Part shown: positions 46,535-58,411 of the stretch, one piece after another
Position numbering within the stretch: position 1 is the stretch's first letter
Layout of the letters: each line of letters begins with the position of its first letter
Assembly (NCBI GenBank): GCA_021442155.1
Contig: CM038214.1
Location: forward strand, 56,390,514-56,454,513
Origin: Cymbidium sinense
Lineage: Eukaryota > Streptophyta > Magnoliopsida > Asparagales > Orchidaceae
Direction of reading: 5' to 3'
Length of the DNA: 64,000 bases
The notes under the pieces: generated by a model
Told to the model about the DNA's origin: nothing
The model's database searches: none
Seen by the model: the letters and a program-made list of their open reading frames with translations, nothing else
Position numbers and translations under genes: made by a program

Positions 46535-48821
46535 GTTTTAGTTTAGGGTTTAGGGTTTAGGGTTTTGGGTTTTTGGTTTAAGTTTTAGGGTTTAGGATTT
46601 AAGGTTTAGGGTTTATGATTTTGAGGGTTTAGGGTTTATGGATTAGGGTTAGCGTAAGGTTTAGGGTTAGTTTAGGGTTTAGGCTTTAGGCTTTAGGATT
46701 TAGGGGTTTTAGGGTTTAGGGTTTAGGGTTTAGGGTTTAAGGTTTAGCGCTTAGGGTTTTTTTTTTAAAATTAAGTAAATTGATAGGTTTAGGTTTATTT
46801 AGTTTATTTTTTATTTATTTTAATTTAATTTATTTTTTTTAAGTTTATTTTTGAGGTTTAGGTTTAGGTTTATGCTTATTTTGTAGTTTAGTTTTTTTAA
46901 TTTTTATTTTTTAGGTTTATGGTTTACTTTTTATTTTTTAGGTTTAGGTTTAGGTTTATGTTTTATTTTTTAGGTTTAAGTTTTAGGTTTTTATTTTAGG
47001 TTTATTTTTAGGTTATATTTTTTAGTTTATGTTTAGGTTTATTTTTAGTTTATTTTATTTTGTTTAGTTTAGGATTTAGGTTTTGTTTATTTTAGGTTTA
47101 GGTTTAGGTTTTATTTATTTTAGTTTAGTTTATTTTAGTTAAGGTTTAGATTAATTTTATTTTGTTTATTTTAGGTTCGGGTTTTTTATTTATTTTTAAG
47201 TTTTATTTTTAGGTTTATTTTTTAGGTTTAGGTTTTTAGTTAGTTTTATTTTATTTTATTTTTAGTTTATTTTATTTTTATTTTATTTAGTGTTTTTATT
47301 TTTAGGTTTATTTTATTTTCTAGTTTAGTTTAGGGTTTTATTAATTTTATTTTATTTTACATTTTTTTATTTTTTTTATTTTTATGTTTAGGTTTTGGTT
47401 TTAGTTTAGGTTTTTAATTTATTTTATTTACTTATTTTATTTAGGTTTAGGTTTTTTTATTTATTTTATTTTTAGGTTTTATTTAGTTTAGGTTTAGGTT
47501 TTTAGGTATTTAGGGTTTAGGGTTTAGGGTTTAAGGTTTAAGGTTTTGGGTTTAGGGTTTGGGGTTTAAGGTTTAGGGTTTAGGGTTGTAGGTTTTAGGG
47601 TTTAGGGTTTAGGGTATAGGGTTTTAGGGTTTAGGGTTTTGGGTTTAGGATTTAAGGTTTAAGGTTTAGGGTTTTAAAGGGTTTAGGGTTGTAGGTTTTG
47701 GGTTCAGGGTTTAGGGTTAGTTTAAGGGTTTAGGGTTTAGTGTTAGGGGTTTTTTTTGTTTTTTTTTTTTAAATTAAGCAAACTCGTAGGTTTAAGTTTA
47801 TTTAGTTTATTTAGTTTAGTTTATTTTTCTTTCTATTTTTATTTAGGTTTATTTTTATTTTTATTTAGTTTAGTTTATTTATTTTAGGTTATTTATTTTA
47901 GTTTATTTTTTAAGTTTAGGTTTTGGTTTATGTTTATTTTTTAGTTTAGTTTTATTTTTATTTTATTTTTTAGGTTTAGGTTTAATTTTATTATTTTTAA
48001 GTTTAAGTTTAGGTTTTTATTTTATTTTTTTAGGTTTAGGTTTTAGGTTTTTATTTTATGTTTATTTTAAGTTTTATTTTTTAGTTTAGGTTTAAGTTTG
48101 TTTTTAGTTTATTTTATTTCATTTAGGGTTTAGCTTTAGGTTTAGCTTTAGTTTATTTTATGTTTAGGTTTAGGTTTTATTTATTTTAGTTTAATTTATT
48201 TTAGTTTAGGTTTTGGTTTTTTTTTTATTTTTATTTTAAGTTTAGGATTTTGTTTAGTTTACGATTTATGTTCTTTTTTTAGTTTATTTTTAAACTTATT
48301 TTTTAGGTTTAGGTTTTTATTTAGTTATTATTTTATTTTATTTTAGGTTTATTTTATTTTTATTTTAGGTTTAGTTTTTATTTTATTTGTGTTTTTTACT
48401 TTTTAGTATAGTTTAGGTTTTTATTTATTTTTAATTTAGCTTAGTTTTTTCTTTTTTTTAGGTTTAGGTTTAGGTTTTAGTTTAGGTTTTTATTTTATTT
48501 TATTTTTTACTTTTTTTAGTTTAGGTTTTTTATTTATTTTATTTTTAGGTTTTATTTCATTTATGTTAAGGTTTTCAGCATATAGGGTTTAGTGTTTAGG
48601 GTTTAGTGTTTAAGGTTTAGGGTTTTGGGTTTAGGATTTATGGCTTATGGTTTAAGTTTTAGGGTTTAGGGTTTAGGGTTTAGGGTTTAGGGTTTTAGGG
48701 TTTAAGGTTTAGGATTTAGGGTTTAGGGTTTAGGGTTTAGGATTTACGGTTGAGGTTTTAGCTTTTAGGTCTAGGGATTAAGTTTTAGTTTAAGGTTCAG
48801 GGTTTTTGGTTTGATTTTTTT
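46535..48821 (+). repeat. T and A modules between GRP fragments 10 and 11
   Basis: T tracts lie at 46535-46760, 47500-47765 and 48570-48821. A modules lie at about 46767-47500 and 47771-48570, with junctions at 46767-46787 and 47771-47790 (AAATTAAGCAAACTCGTAGG). The module at 47771 is a good example of a nearly complete A monomer (~800 bp). Confidence 0.9.
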
Positions 48822-49307
48822 ACAACAGAGAACGATTTTGGATTCAATATTTCTTCTTTTCAATTTCATCAACCAAGTAACCCACCAAGTTTTCTAAGAT
48901 AAAAGCAACGACATAGATAAAAAATGAGCATGCACAGAGCAAATCAAAAACCCTAGATAACTAGAAATATCTTTACTATAAAAACACAGTTCCATAAGTA
49001 GTAGATCGGATCGACCATTCTTCAGTTTCTCTAGTTCCCATCAAAACCACCTTGGCCTCTCGAGTAGCAGGTTCCACCATAATATCCCCGATCTCTCCCT
49101 CTGCCATAAACACGGCTGTAACCTCCGCTGCTCCTCTTACCTCTATAAGCGCCACTGCTCTGACCACCACCACCATATCTGCTAGAACCTCTAAATCCCC
49201 CACCACTACAGTGATAATCGCCACCTCTGCCTTAGCCTCCACCCTCAGATCTAGATCGAGCCTGGTTGACGGTGATGTTCTTGCCGTCAAGCTTCTGCCC
49301 GTTCTTT
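48822..49307 (-). pseudogene. GRP fragment 11: glycine-rich RNA-binding protein 3' end
   Basis: One of the longest copies in frame. The minus strand reads NGQKLDGKNITVNQARSRSE, then GGG and TAA, then GRGGDYHCSGGGFRGSSRYG and onward in the same frame. It continues through GRGRDRGYYGGTCYSRGQGG and DGN to a TAG where the family has Trp. There are no frameshifts, only two stop codons (about 49237 and 49035). The A run is shortened. Adjacent frames are also open because of the Gly/Arg codon pattern. Confidence 0.86.
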
Positions 49308-51327
49308 GGGTTTAGGTTTATTAGGTTTTAAGGTTTAGGTTTATGTTTAATTTATTTAGTTACATTATGTTTAGGTTTAGGGTTTTGGGTTTAGGGTTAG
49401 GGTTTAGGGTTTAGGGTTTTAGGGTTTATTCTTTTAGGGTTTAGGGTTTAGGGTTAGGGTTTAGGGTTTTAGGGTTTAGAGTTTTAGGATTTAGGGTTTA
49501 GGGTTTAGGGTTTAGGGTTTAGAGTTTAGTGTTTAGGCTTTAGGGTTTAGGGTTTAGTGTTTAGGCTTTAAGGTTTAGGGTTTTGAGGGTTTATGGTTTA
49601 GTGTTTAGGGTTAGTTTATGGTTTAGGGATTTTTAGCGTTTAGCGTTTTGGGTTTAGGGTTTAGGTTTCAAGTTCAAAGTGTAGGGTTTATGGTTTAGGA
49701 CCTTTTTTAAATTAAGTAAACCAGTAGGTTTAGGTTAATTTATTTTATTTAGGTTATTTTTATTTATTTTTATTTATTATATTACTTATTTATATTTATG
49801 TTTATTTTTAATTTTTATTTAATTTAGTTTATTTATTTTAGTTTATGTTTTTTATTTCAGTTTATTTTTTAGGTTTAGGTTGAGGTTTATGCTTATTTTT
49901 TAATTTACATTTATTTTCATTTTATTTTTTAGGATTAGGTTTCATTTTTTTATTTCTAGGTTTAGGTTTAGGTTTTTAATTTATTATTTTAGGTTTAGAT
50001 TTTAGTTTTTTATTTTACATTTATTTTTAGGTTTTATTTTTTAGTTTAGCTTTAGATTTATTTTTTGTTTATTTTAATTTATTTAGTTTAGGGTTTAGGT
50101 TTAGGTATAGGTTTATTTTATTTTGTTTTATTTTAGGTTTTGGTTTTTGCAATAGTCTAGGGTTTAGGTTCTATTTTTATTTAATTTTAAGTTTAGATTT
50201 TTATTTAATTTTTATTTTATTTTATTTTATTTTTATTTTATGTTTAGTCTTTAATTTATTTACTTTTTTGTTTTTAGCTTTATTTCACTTTTTAGTTTTG
50301 TTTTGGTTTTTATTTATTTTATTTTTTTTAGTTTTTTTAATTTTTTGTTTAGGTTTAGGTTTAGGTACAGATTTAGCTTTAGGTTCTAGTTTATGCTTTT
50401 ATTTAATTTTATTTTTTTATTATATTTAGGTTTAGGTATTTTTATTTATTTTCTTTTTAGGTTTTATTTAGTTTAGGTATAGGTTTTTAAGTTTTTAGGG
50501 TTTAGGGTTTTGGGTTTTCGGTTTTGGGTTTAGGATTAGGTTTAGGTTTATTAGTTTTTAGGTTTTAGGTTTATTTTTTGATTTATTTTATTACTTAAGG
50601 ATTAGGATTGGGGTTTAGGGTTTAGGTTTAGGGTTTAGGCTTTAGGGTTTAAGCTTTAGGGTTCAGGGTTGTAGGTTTTAGGGTTTAGGATTTAAGGTTT
50701 AAGGTCTAGGGTTTATGGTTTAGGGTTTATATTTTATGGTATAGGGTTTTAAGGTTTAAGGTTTAGGGTTAGTTTTAGGGTTTAGGGTTTAGCTTTTAGG
50801 GTTGTATGTTTAGGGTTTAGGGTATAGGGTTTAGGGTCTAGTGTTTATGGTTTAGGGTCTTTTTTTAAATTAAGTAAACCGATAGATTTAGGTTTATTTA
50901 GTTTATTTTTAATTTGTTTTAGTTTGTTGTATTATTAATTTTTATTTATGTTTATTTTTAATTTTTATTTAATTTAGTTTAGATTTTTTATTTTAGTTAA
51001 CTTTTTAGGTTGGGGTTTAAGTTTCTCCTTATTTTTTAGTTTAGTTTTATTTTATTTTATTTTTTTTTGTTTAGGTTTTTTTTTTTTTTAGGTTTTGGTT
51101 TAAGTTTTTTTTTTTAGTTTACATATTAGGTTTAGGTTTTAGGTTTTATTTTTTAGTTTAGGTTTATGTTTATTTTTTGTTTATTTTAATTTATTTAGTT
51201 TACAGTTTAGGTTTAGTTTATTTTAGGTTTAGGTTTAGGTTTTATTTATTTTAGTTTAGCTTATTTTAGTTTAGGTTTAGGTTTATTTTATTTTGTTTAT
51301 TTTAGGCTTTGGTTTTTTTTTAGTTTA
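49308..51327 (+). repeat. T and A modules between GRP fragment 11 and the second RTE insertion
   Basis: T tracts lie at 49308-49705 and 50495-50865. A modules lie at about 49709-50495 and 50867-51327, with junctions at 49709-49728 and 50867-50885. The order and details match 33.86-35.7 kb, including a TATTATTAATTTTTAT word in the second module of each. Confidence 0.9.
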
Positions 51328-51789
51328 GGGAAAATTTTATAAGATGGTGGTAAGACCTGCAATGACTTATGGTGGAGAATGTTGGCCAATAAAAGAGAAG
51401 CATAAGACTAAGTTAAGTGTTCTGAGATGAGGATGCTCAAGTGGATGAGTGGCTTTACTCTTAGAGATAGAATGCAAAATGAGTATGTTGGGAAAAGTTG
51501 GAGTAGCTCAGGTGGTTGATAAGAGTAGGGAGTCGCCTTAGATGGTTTGGCCACATAAAGCGTCGACCATCCGATGACCGATTAGGAGAGTAGATGCATT
51601 AGATTTGCCTTATGTTAAGAAAGGTAGAGGTAGACCTAAAAGACTTGGTTAAGATGTATAAAAAATGATCTTAGTATACTTGAATTAAAAGAGAATTTGA
51701 CACATAATAGGACACATTGGAGACGAAGGATTCATGTAGCCAACCCCACCTAGTGGGATTAAGGCTTGTTGTTGTTGTTGTTGTTGTTG
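51328..51789 (+). mobile_element. RTE-type LINE, 5'-truncated 3' end, copy 2
   Basis: The plus frame gives GKFYKMVVRPAMTYGGECW, then KEKHKTKLSV and, after frameshifts, YVKKGRGRPKRLG near 51610-51655. This is the GRGRPK box near the end of plant RTE reverse transcriptases. The 3' end CACCTAGTGGGATTAAGGC is followed by (TTG)n to 51788. It starts at almost the same RT position as the conserved part of copy 1 (AAAATTTTATAAGATGG against GAAATTTTATAAGATGG). AGGG stands on both sides (51327-51330 and 51791-51794), a possible short target duplication. It is inactive. Confidence 0.92.
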
Positions 51790-53232
51790 CAGGGTTTAGG
51801 TTTTATTTTTATGTTTAGGTTTTTATTTAGTTTTTATTTTATTTTATTATTATTTTATGTATAGTTTTTATTTTATTTAATTTTTTTATTTTTAGGTTTA
51901 TGTAATTTTTTAGTTTAGTTTAAGTTTTTATTTATTTCATTTTAGTTTACTTTTTTTTTTTACTTTTTTTAGTTTAGGTTTAGGTTTTAGTTTCAGTTTC
52001 TATTTTATTTTCATATTTTATTTAGGTTTATGTTTTTTTATTTATTTTATTTTTAGGTTATATTTAGTTTAGGTATAGGTTTTTAGGTTTTTAGGGTTCA
52101 CAGTTTAGGGTTTAGGGTTTAGGGTTTCAAGGTTTAAGGTTTTGGTTTTGGGTTTTGGGTTTATGGTTAGGTTTAGGGTTTAGGGTTAGGGTTTTTTTTT
52201 AAAATTATTTTATTATTTTTTAAAATTAGGTAAACTTGAAGGTTTAAGTTTATTTAATTTATTTAGTTTATTTTCTATTTATTTTAGTTTATTTTATTTT
52301 GTATTTTCATTTAGGTTTATTATTATTTTTATTTAGTTTAGTTTATTTATTTTAGGTTTATTTATTTTAGTTTAGGTTTTTTATTTTCGTTTATTTTTTA
52401 GGTTTAAGTTTAGGTTTTTTTTTAGTTTAATTTTATTTTTATTTTATTTTTAGGTTTAAGTTTAGGTTTTTATTTTCTTTTTTTAAGTTAAGGTTTTTAT
52501 TTTAATTTTTTAGGTTTAGGTTTTAGGTTTTTATTTTAGGTTTATTTTTAGGTTTTATTTTTTAGTTTAAGTTTAAGTTTATCTTTAGTTCATTTTATTT
52601 TATTTAGGGTTAAGTTTAGGTTTAGGTTTAGTTTATTTTAGGTTTAGGTTTTATTTAGTTTAGTTTTGTTTATTTTATTTTTATTTTAGGTTTAGGTTTT
52701 TTTTTAGTTTAGCATTGAGGCTTTATTTTTTATTTATTTTTAGGTTTCTTTTTTAGGTTTAAGTTTTTATTTAGCTTTTATTTTATTTTATTGTAGGTTT
52801 ATTAAGTTTTATTCGGTTTAGTTTTTATTTTATTTAGGTTTTTTATTTTTTTAGTTTAGTTTAGGTTTTTATTTATTTTAGTTTAGTTTAGTTTTTGTTT
52901 TTATTTTATTTTCTTTTAAAGTTTAGGTTTAGGCTTAGGTTTAGGTTTAGGTTTTAGTTTTGGTTTTTATTTTATTTTATTTTATTATTTTAGTTTAGTT
53001 TAGGTTTATTTATTTATAAGTTTTATTTAGTTTAGGTTTAGGTTTTTAGCTTTTTAGGGTTTAGGGTTTAGGGTTAGTTGAGGGTTTAAGATTTAGAGCT
53101 TAGGGTTTGGGGTTTTGGGCTTTGGGGTTTTAGATTTTAGGGTTTAGGGTTTAGGGTTTTTAGAGTTTAGAGTTTAGAGTTTAGGTTTTATGTCTAGGGT
53201 TGAGGTTTTAGTTTAGGGTTTATGGTTTTTAA
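51790..53232 (+). repeat. A and T modules between the second RTE insertion and GRP fragment 12
   Basis: The interrupted A module resumes at 51791 and ends at about 52095. After a T tract (52095-52200), a new A module opens at 52221-52242 (AAAATTAGGTAAACTTGAAGG) and runs to 53055. A T tract follows to 53232 with TTAGTTGAGGG at 53074 and TTTTATGTCTAGGG near 53190. Confidence 0.9.
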
Positions 53233-53722
53233 TTTTTTTTAATTTAGAACAAATTCAAATTCAACATTTCTTCTTTTTGATTTTATCAACCAAGAAACAC
53301 ACCAAGTTTTCTAAGACACAAGTGACAATATAGATTAAAAATGAGCACGCATAAAGCAAATCAAAACCCAAGATAACTAGGACCGTCTCTATTGTAATGA
53401 CATAGTTCCATAAGCAGCAAATCAGATCGTCCATTCTTTTATTTCTCCAGTTCCCAACAGAACCAACCCCTTCTCTCAAGTAGCAGGATCCACCATCATA
53501 TCCCTAATCTCTCCCTCCACCACCACCACGGTTGTAACCTTCGTCGCTCCTCTCACCTCCATCACCACTACTTCTCTGACCACCACCTCCATATCCACCA
53601 GCACCTCCAGATCCCCCACCACCATTGCGATAACCGCTGCTTCTGCCTTTACCTCCACCACCACATCTAGACAGAGCCTATTTGACGGTGATGTTCCTGT
53701 CGTTAAGGTTCTTCCCATTCTT
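53233..53722 (-). pseudogene. GRP fragment 12: glycine-rich RNA-binding protein 3' end with read-through stop
   Basis: The minus strand stays in the GRP frame throughout: NLNDRNITVK, a TAG, then CGGGGKGRSSGYRNGGGGSG, GGYNRGGGGGRD, a second TAG, and GYDGGSCYLREGVGSVGNWR. The normal TGA stop has become a lysine codon, so the open frame from 53479 runs on into the 3' UTR to 53261 (72 codons starting MREGVGSVGNWRNK). An eight-base A run lies at 53233-53240. GRP fragment 16 shares several diagnostic changes with it. Confidence 0.85.
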
Positions 53723-55124
53723 AGGGTTTAGCTTATTAGGTTTTAGGATTTAGGTTTATTTTTTAATTTATTCAGTTAATTTAGGTTTAGGTTTAGGGGT
53801 TTGGGGTTTAGGGTTTGGGTAGGTAGCTTAGGTGGTTTTTAGGGTTTGTGGTTTAGTGGTTTTGTGTTTAGGGTTTAGGGTTGGGGCTTTGTGATTTATT
53901 ATTTAGGGTTAGGGTTTAGGGTCCACGCTTTAGGGTTTAGTGCTCAGCTTTGTGATCAGGGTGTGGTTTTTGAGGGCCTAGGGCCTGTGGTCAGTTTAGG
54001 GTCAGTGGTTGGGTCATGGTTAAGCTTTAGGATTTAGGGTGCCTAAGGTGAGGTTTAGGCCTGGTTTGTAGGGTTTAGGATTTATAGTTTTTTAAAAATT
54101 AAGTAAACACGTAGGTTTAGGTTTATTTAGTTTATTTATTTATTTATTTTAATTTATTTTCATTTTTTATTTAGGTTTATTTTTTATTTTCATTTAATTT
54201 AGTTAATTTATTTTAGGTTTATTTATTTAAGTTTATGTTTCTTATTTTAGTTTATTTTTTAGGTTTAGGTTTAGGTTTTTTTTAGTTGAGTTTTAGTTCT
54301 ATTTTATATTTTAGGTTTATGTTTAATTTTTAATTTTTAAGTTTAGGTTTTGGTTTTTATTTTATTTTTTTAGTTTTAGGTTCTAGCGTTTTATTTTTAG
54401 TTTATTTTGATGTTATATTTTTAGTCTAGTTTTAGGTTTATTTTTAGTTTATTTTATTTAGGGAATAGGTTTAGGTTTAAGTTTAGTTTATTTTAGGATT
54501 AGGATTATGTTTTATTTATTTTAGTTTAGTTTATTTTAATTTAGGTTTAAGTTTATTTTATTTTTATTTTAGGTTTAGGCTTTTTTTAGTTTAGGATTTA
54601 GGTTTTTTTATGTTTATTTTTTAGCTTTGGGTTTTTATTTAGTTTTTATTTTATTATATTTTAGGTTTATTTTATTTTTATAGGTTTCATTTTTATTTTA
54701 TTTAGGTTTTTTTTCACTTTAGTTTAAGCTTTAATTTATTTTATTTTAGTTTAATTTTAATTTTTTATTTTATTTTCTTTTTAAGTTCAAGTTTAGATTA
54801 TTATTTTATTTTATTTTGGTTTAGGTTTTTTATTTAATTTATTTTATTTTTAGGTTTTATTTAGTTTAGGATTATGTTTTTAGCTTTTTATGGTTTAGGG
54901 TCTTGGGTTTAGGGTTAGTTGAGGGTTTAGGGTTTAAAGTTTAGGGTTTTGTGTTTAAGGTTTAGGGTTTAGGGTTTAGGATTTAGGGTTTAGGGTTTTA
55001 GGGTTTATGCTTTTAGGGCTTAGGGCTTAGGGTTTAGGATTAGGGCTTAGGGTTTAGAGTTTATGGTTTAGGGTTTAGGTTTAAGGTCTAAGGTTCAGGT
55101 TTTAGTTTAGGGTTTAGAGTTTTT
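53723..55124 (+). repeat. T and A modules between GRP fragments 12 and 13
   Basis: A T tract at 53723-54090 includes the unusual patch at 53815-54070. An A module runs from 54094-54115 (AAAAATTAAGTAAACACGTAG) to about 54885, and a T tract to 55124 with TTTAAGGTCTAAGGTTCAGG. A diverged copy lies at about 61.94-63.17 kb. Confidence 0.88.
53815..54070. other. G/C-richer island in a T tract
   Basis: TTTAGGG units are mixed with words such as GGTAGCTTAGGTGG, GATCAGGGTGTGG and GAGGGCCTAGGGCCTGTGG. No open frame is seen. The corresponding place in the 61.5-64 kb copy differs strongly, unlike the flanking modules. Confidence 0.5.
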
Positions 55125-55613
55125 GTTTTTTTTAAACACAGAACAAATTCATATTCAACATTTCTTCTTTTTGATTTCATCAACCAAGTAACATGCCAAG
55201 TTTTCTAAGAGATAAGTGATGACAAAGATAAAAAATGAGCACGCATAGAGCAAATCAAAAACCCTAAATTACTATAACCGTCTCTATTGTAAAGACATAA
55301 TTCCATAAGTAGTAAATAGGATCGACCGTTCTTTAGTTTCTCCAGTTCCTATCACAACCAATGCGGCCACTAGATTAGCGGGATCAACCGTCATATCCTA
55401 GATATCTCCCTCCACCACCACCATGGTTGTATCGTTCGACGCACCTCCTGCCTCCATAACCACCACTACTCTGTCTAGCACCTTCATATCCACCAGCACT
55501 TTTAGATCACCCACCACCGTTATGATAGCCACCGCGTCTGCCTTTCAACCGTCGGATCTAAACTGGGCTTGGTTGACGGTGATGTTCCTGCTGTTAAGGT
55601 TCTACCCATTTTT
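55125..55613 (-). pseudogene. GRP fragment 13: glycine-rich RNA-binding protein 3' end
   Basis: The minus strand reads NLNSRNITVNQAQFRSDG and TGA, preceded by a TAG in NG*N. A one-base loss follows in the next glycine cluster. GNWRN is changed only at its first residue (AGG AAC TGG AGA AAC TAA) and keeps a stop. An eight-base A run precedes AAACACAGAACAAATTC. Diagnostic words (CTAGATATCTCCCTCCACC, GCACTTTTAGATCACCCACC) are shared with GRP fragment 17. Confidence 0.84.
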
Positions 55614-57922
55614 AGGGTTTAGGTTTAGATTTAGGTTTATTAGGTTTTAGGGTTTAGGTTTACTTTTTGATTTATTTCATTACTTTAGGTTTAGGTTTAG
55701 GGTTTGGGGTTTAGGGTTTAGGGTTAGGGTTTAGGGTTTAGGGTTTAGGGTTTAGAGCATAGGGTTTAGGGCTTAGGGTTTAGGGTTTTAGGGTTTATGC
55801 TTTTAGGGTTTAGGATTATAGTTTAGGGTTTACAGTTTTGTGTTAATTTTATGATTCAGGGTTTAAGCTTTTTTTTAATTAGGTAAAACGATAGTTTTAG
55901 TATTATTTAGTTTATTTTTTACTTATTTTAGTTTATTTTATTTTTATTTTTATTTAGGTTTATTTTTTCTTTTTATTTAGTTTGGTTTGTTTATTTTAGG
56001 TTTATTTATTTTAGTTTAGGTTTTTTATTTTCGTTTATTTTTTAGGTTTAGGTTTAGGTTTATTTTTTAGTTTAGTATTATTTTTATTTTATTTTTTAGG
56101 TTTATGCTTTATTTTTTATTTTTATGTTTAGGTTTAGGTTTTTATTTTATTTTTTTAAGTTTAGGTTTTAGGTTTTTATTTTTGAATTATTTTTAGGTTT
56201 TATTTTTTAGTTTAGGTCTTGGTTTATTTTTAGTTTATTTCATTTTATTTAGTTTAGGTTTAGGTTTAGGTTTAGTTTATTTTAGGTTTAGGTTTAGGAT
56301 TTATTTGTTTAAGTTTAGGTTTAGGTTTACTTTATTTTATTCATTTTATTTTTATTTTAGGTTTAGATTTTTTTTAGTTCAAGGTTTAGGTTTTATTTTT
56401 TTATTTTTTATTAGGTTTATTTTTTTAGGTTTAGGTTCTTATTTAGTTTTTTTATATTATTTTAGGTTTTTTTATTTTTTAGTTTAATTTAGGTTTTTCT
56501 TTTTTTATTTTAATTTATTTTTATTTTTATTTTATTTTATTTTAGGTTTAGGTTTTACTTTAAATTTTTTTTATTTTATTTTCTTTAGGTTTAGAATTTC
56601 TTTATTTATTTTCTTTTTAGGGTTTATTTGTATTTAGATTTTAGATTTTAGGTTAAGGCTCTTTATAGGCCTAATGCCGGGCTTTGTGCTAGGAATTTTT
56701 TGTGTTTAGCTAGGTTTCAGGGTTTAGGGCCTAGGGTTTAGGGTCAGGGTTTTAGGTTTAGGCTAGGGGTTTGTGGCTTTAGCCAGTTTATTTTGGGTTT
56801 TAGCGCCAGATTTAAGCCTAGGGTTTTGGCCTAGGGGTTAGGATTTTAGGATTTAATATTTAGAATCCAGGATCATGGGGTTTAGTATTTTAGGGTTGTA
56901 GTAGGGTGTAAGCAGGTTTAGTTTAGGGCTCATAAGGTTTAAGGTTTACCGTTTAAAGTTTAGGATTTAGGATTTAGGGTTTAAGGTTTAGGATTTTTAA
57001 AAAAACAATTTAAGTAAACCGAGGTTTATATTTATTAAGTTTATTTAGTTTATTTTATTTTTATTTTTTATTTTATTTAACTATTTTATTTTAGGTTTAT
57101 TTATTATAGTTTAATTTTAGTTTATTTTTTAGGTTTTGGTTAGTTTTTATTTTATTTTATTTTTTTATTTTTTTTTAGGTTTTATTTTTATTTTAGGTTT
57201 AGGTTTTGTTTTATTTTATTTTTTTAGGTTTAGGTTTTAGGTTTTATTTTAGGTTTATTTTTAGGTTTTATTTTTTAGTATTTAGGTTTATTTTTATTTT
57301 ATTTTATTTTATACAGCTTATGTTTATGTTTATGTTTAGTTTATTTTATGTTTATTCTATCTTTATTATAGGTTTAGGTTTTTTTTTAGTTTAGGGTTTA
57401 GGTTTTATTTATTATTTATTATTTGCTTTTATTTTTTGATTTATTGTTTAGGTTTAAATTTTTATTTAGTTTTTATTTTAATTTATTATAAGTTTTTTTT
57501 TATTTTATTTCTGCTATTTTTTTATTTTATTTTTTTTTTATATTATATTTTAGTTTATGTTTTTATCTATTTTATTTTAATTTAGTTTTTATATTTTATT
57601 TTATTTTCTTTTTAGGTTTAGATTTAGGGTTTAGTTTATGTTATTATTTTTTTTATTTTTTTTATTTTGGTTTAGGTTTTCTTATTTATTTTATTTTTAG
57701 GTTTTATTTAGTTTAGGTTTTTGGTTTTTATAATTTAGGGTTTAAGGTTTAGGGTTTAGCATTTAGGGTTTAGGCTTTTGGTTTTAGGGTTTAGGGTTTA
57801 AGGTTTAGGGTTTTAGGGTTTACGATTTAGGGTTTAGGGTTTAAGGTTTAGGGTTTTTAGGGTTTAGGATTTAGGTTTCAGGTTTTAGGTTTATGGTTGA
57901 GGTTTTAGTTTAGGGTTTTTGG
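55614..57922 (+). repeat. T and A modules between GRP fragments 13 and 14
   Basis: T tracts lie at 55614-55870, 56640-57000 (mostly the unusual island) and 57730-57922. A modules lie at about 55876-56640 and 57001-57730, with junctions at 55876-55894 and 57007-57024 (AATTTAAGTAAACCGAGG). Open frames at 56305-56487 and 57206-57394 are Phe/Tyr/Leu-rich readings of A modules. Confidence 0.88.
56640..56950. other. G/C-richer island between two A modules
   Basis: This replaces most of an expected T tract. It has words such as GCCTAATGCCGGGCTTTGTG, GGGCCTAGGG and GCGCCAGATTTAAGCC mixed with TTTAGGG. It looks like scrambled telomere-like sequence and shows no gene, RNA or repeat I recognise. Confidence 0.5.
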
Positions 57923-58411
57923 TTTTTTTTAATAAAGAATAAATTCAGATTCAACATTTTTTCTTTTTGATTTCATCAACCAAGTAACACACTAAGTTTT
58001 CTAAGACACAAGTGACGACATAGATAAAAAATGAGCACCCATAGGGAAAATCAGAAAACCTAAATACATAGGACTATCTCTACTGTGAAGACACTGTTCT
58101 TTAAGAAACAGATTGAATCCGCCGTTCCTTAATTTCTCTACTTCCCATTACAACCACCCCAGCTTCTTGAGTAATGGGATCAGCCATCATATCTCCGATC
58201 TATCCCTCCGCCACCACCACGAATGTAACCACCATGCTCCTCTCGCCTCCATAACCACCACTGCTCTAACCACCACCTCCATATCAACCATCACCTCCAG
58301 ATCCGCCAAAACCACTGTGATAACTATCATCTCCACCAACGATCCACCGCAAGATTTAGACTAGGCCTGGTTGATGGAGATGCTCCTGCCATCAAGGTTC
58401 TGCAAATTCTT
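57923..58411 (-). pseudogene. GRP fragment 14: glycine-rich RNA-binding protein 3' end
   Basis: The minus strand reads NLQNLDGRSISINQA then TAG. Further stops lie in the tail, and the GNWRN position reads GK*RN. An eight-base A run (57923-57930) and the 3' UTR are well kept. It sits among the more diverged copies. The plus-strand open frame 58113-58364 is antisense to it. Confidence 0.82.

Noticed and set aside
49052..49315. Ser/Thr/Ala-rich plus-strand and Val/Glu-rich minus-strand open frames over the GRP fragments (14477-14785, 30783-31025, 37548-37782, 42592-42826, 48976-49315, 53476-53718, 55423-55650, 61649-61879, 63265-63661)
   Set aside because: They are frame-shifted or antisense readings of the glycine-rich tail. 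The GRP frame, recognised from DGRNITVN and GNWRN, is a different one and is interrupted.
53261..53479. 72-codon minus-strand open frame beginning MREGVGSVGNWRNK
   Set aside because: It is in the right GRP frame but starts at an internal Met and exists only because the normal stop is mutated, so it reads through the 3' UTR.
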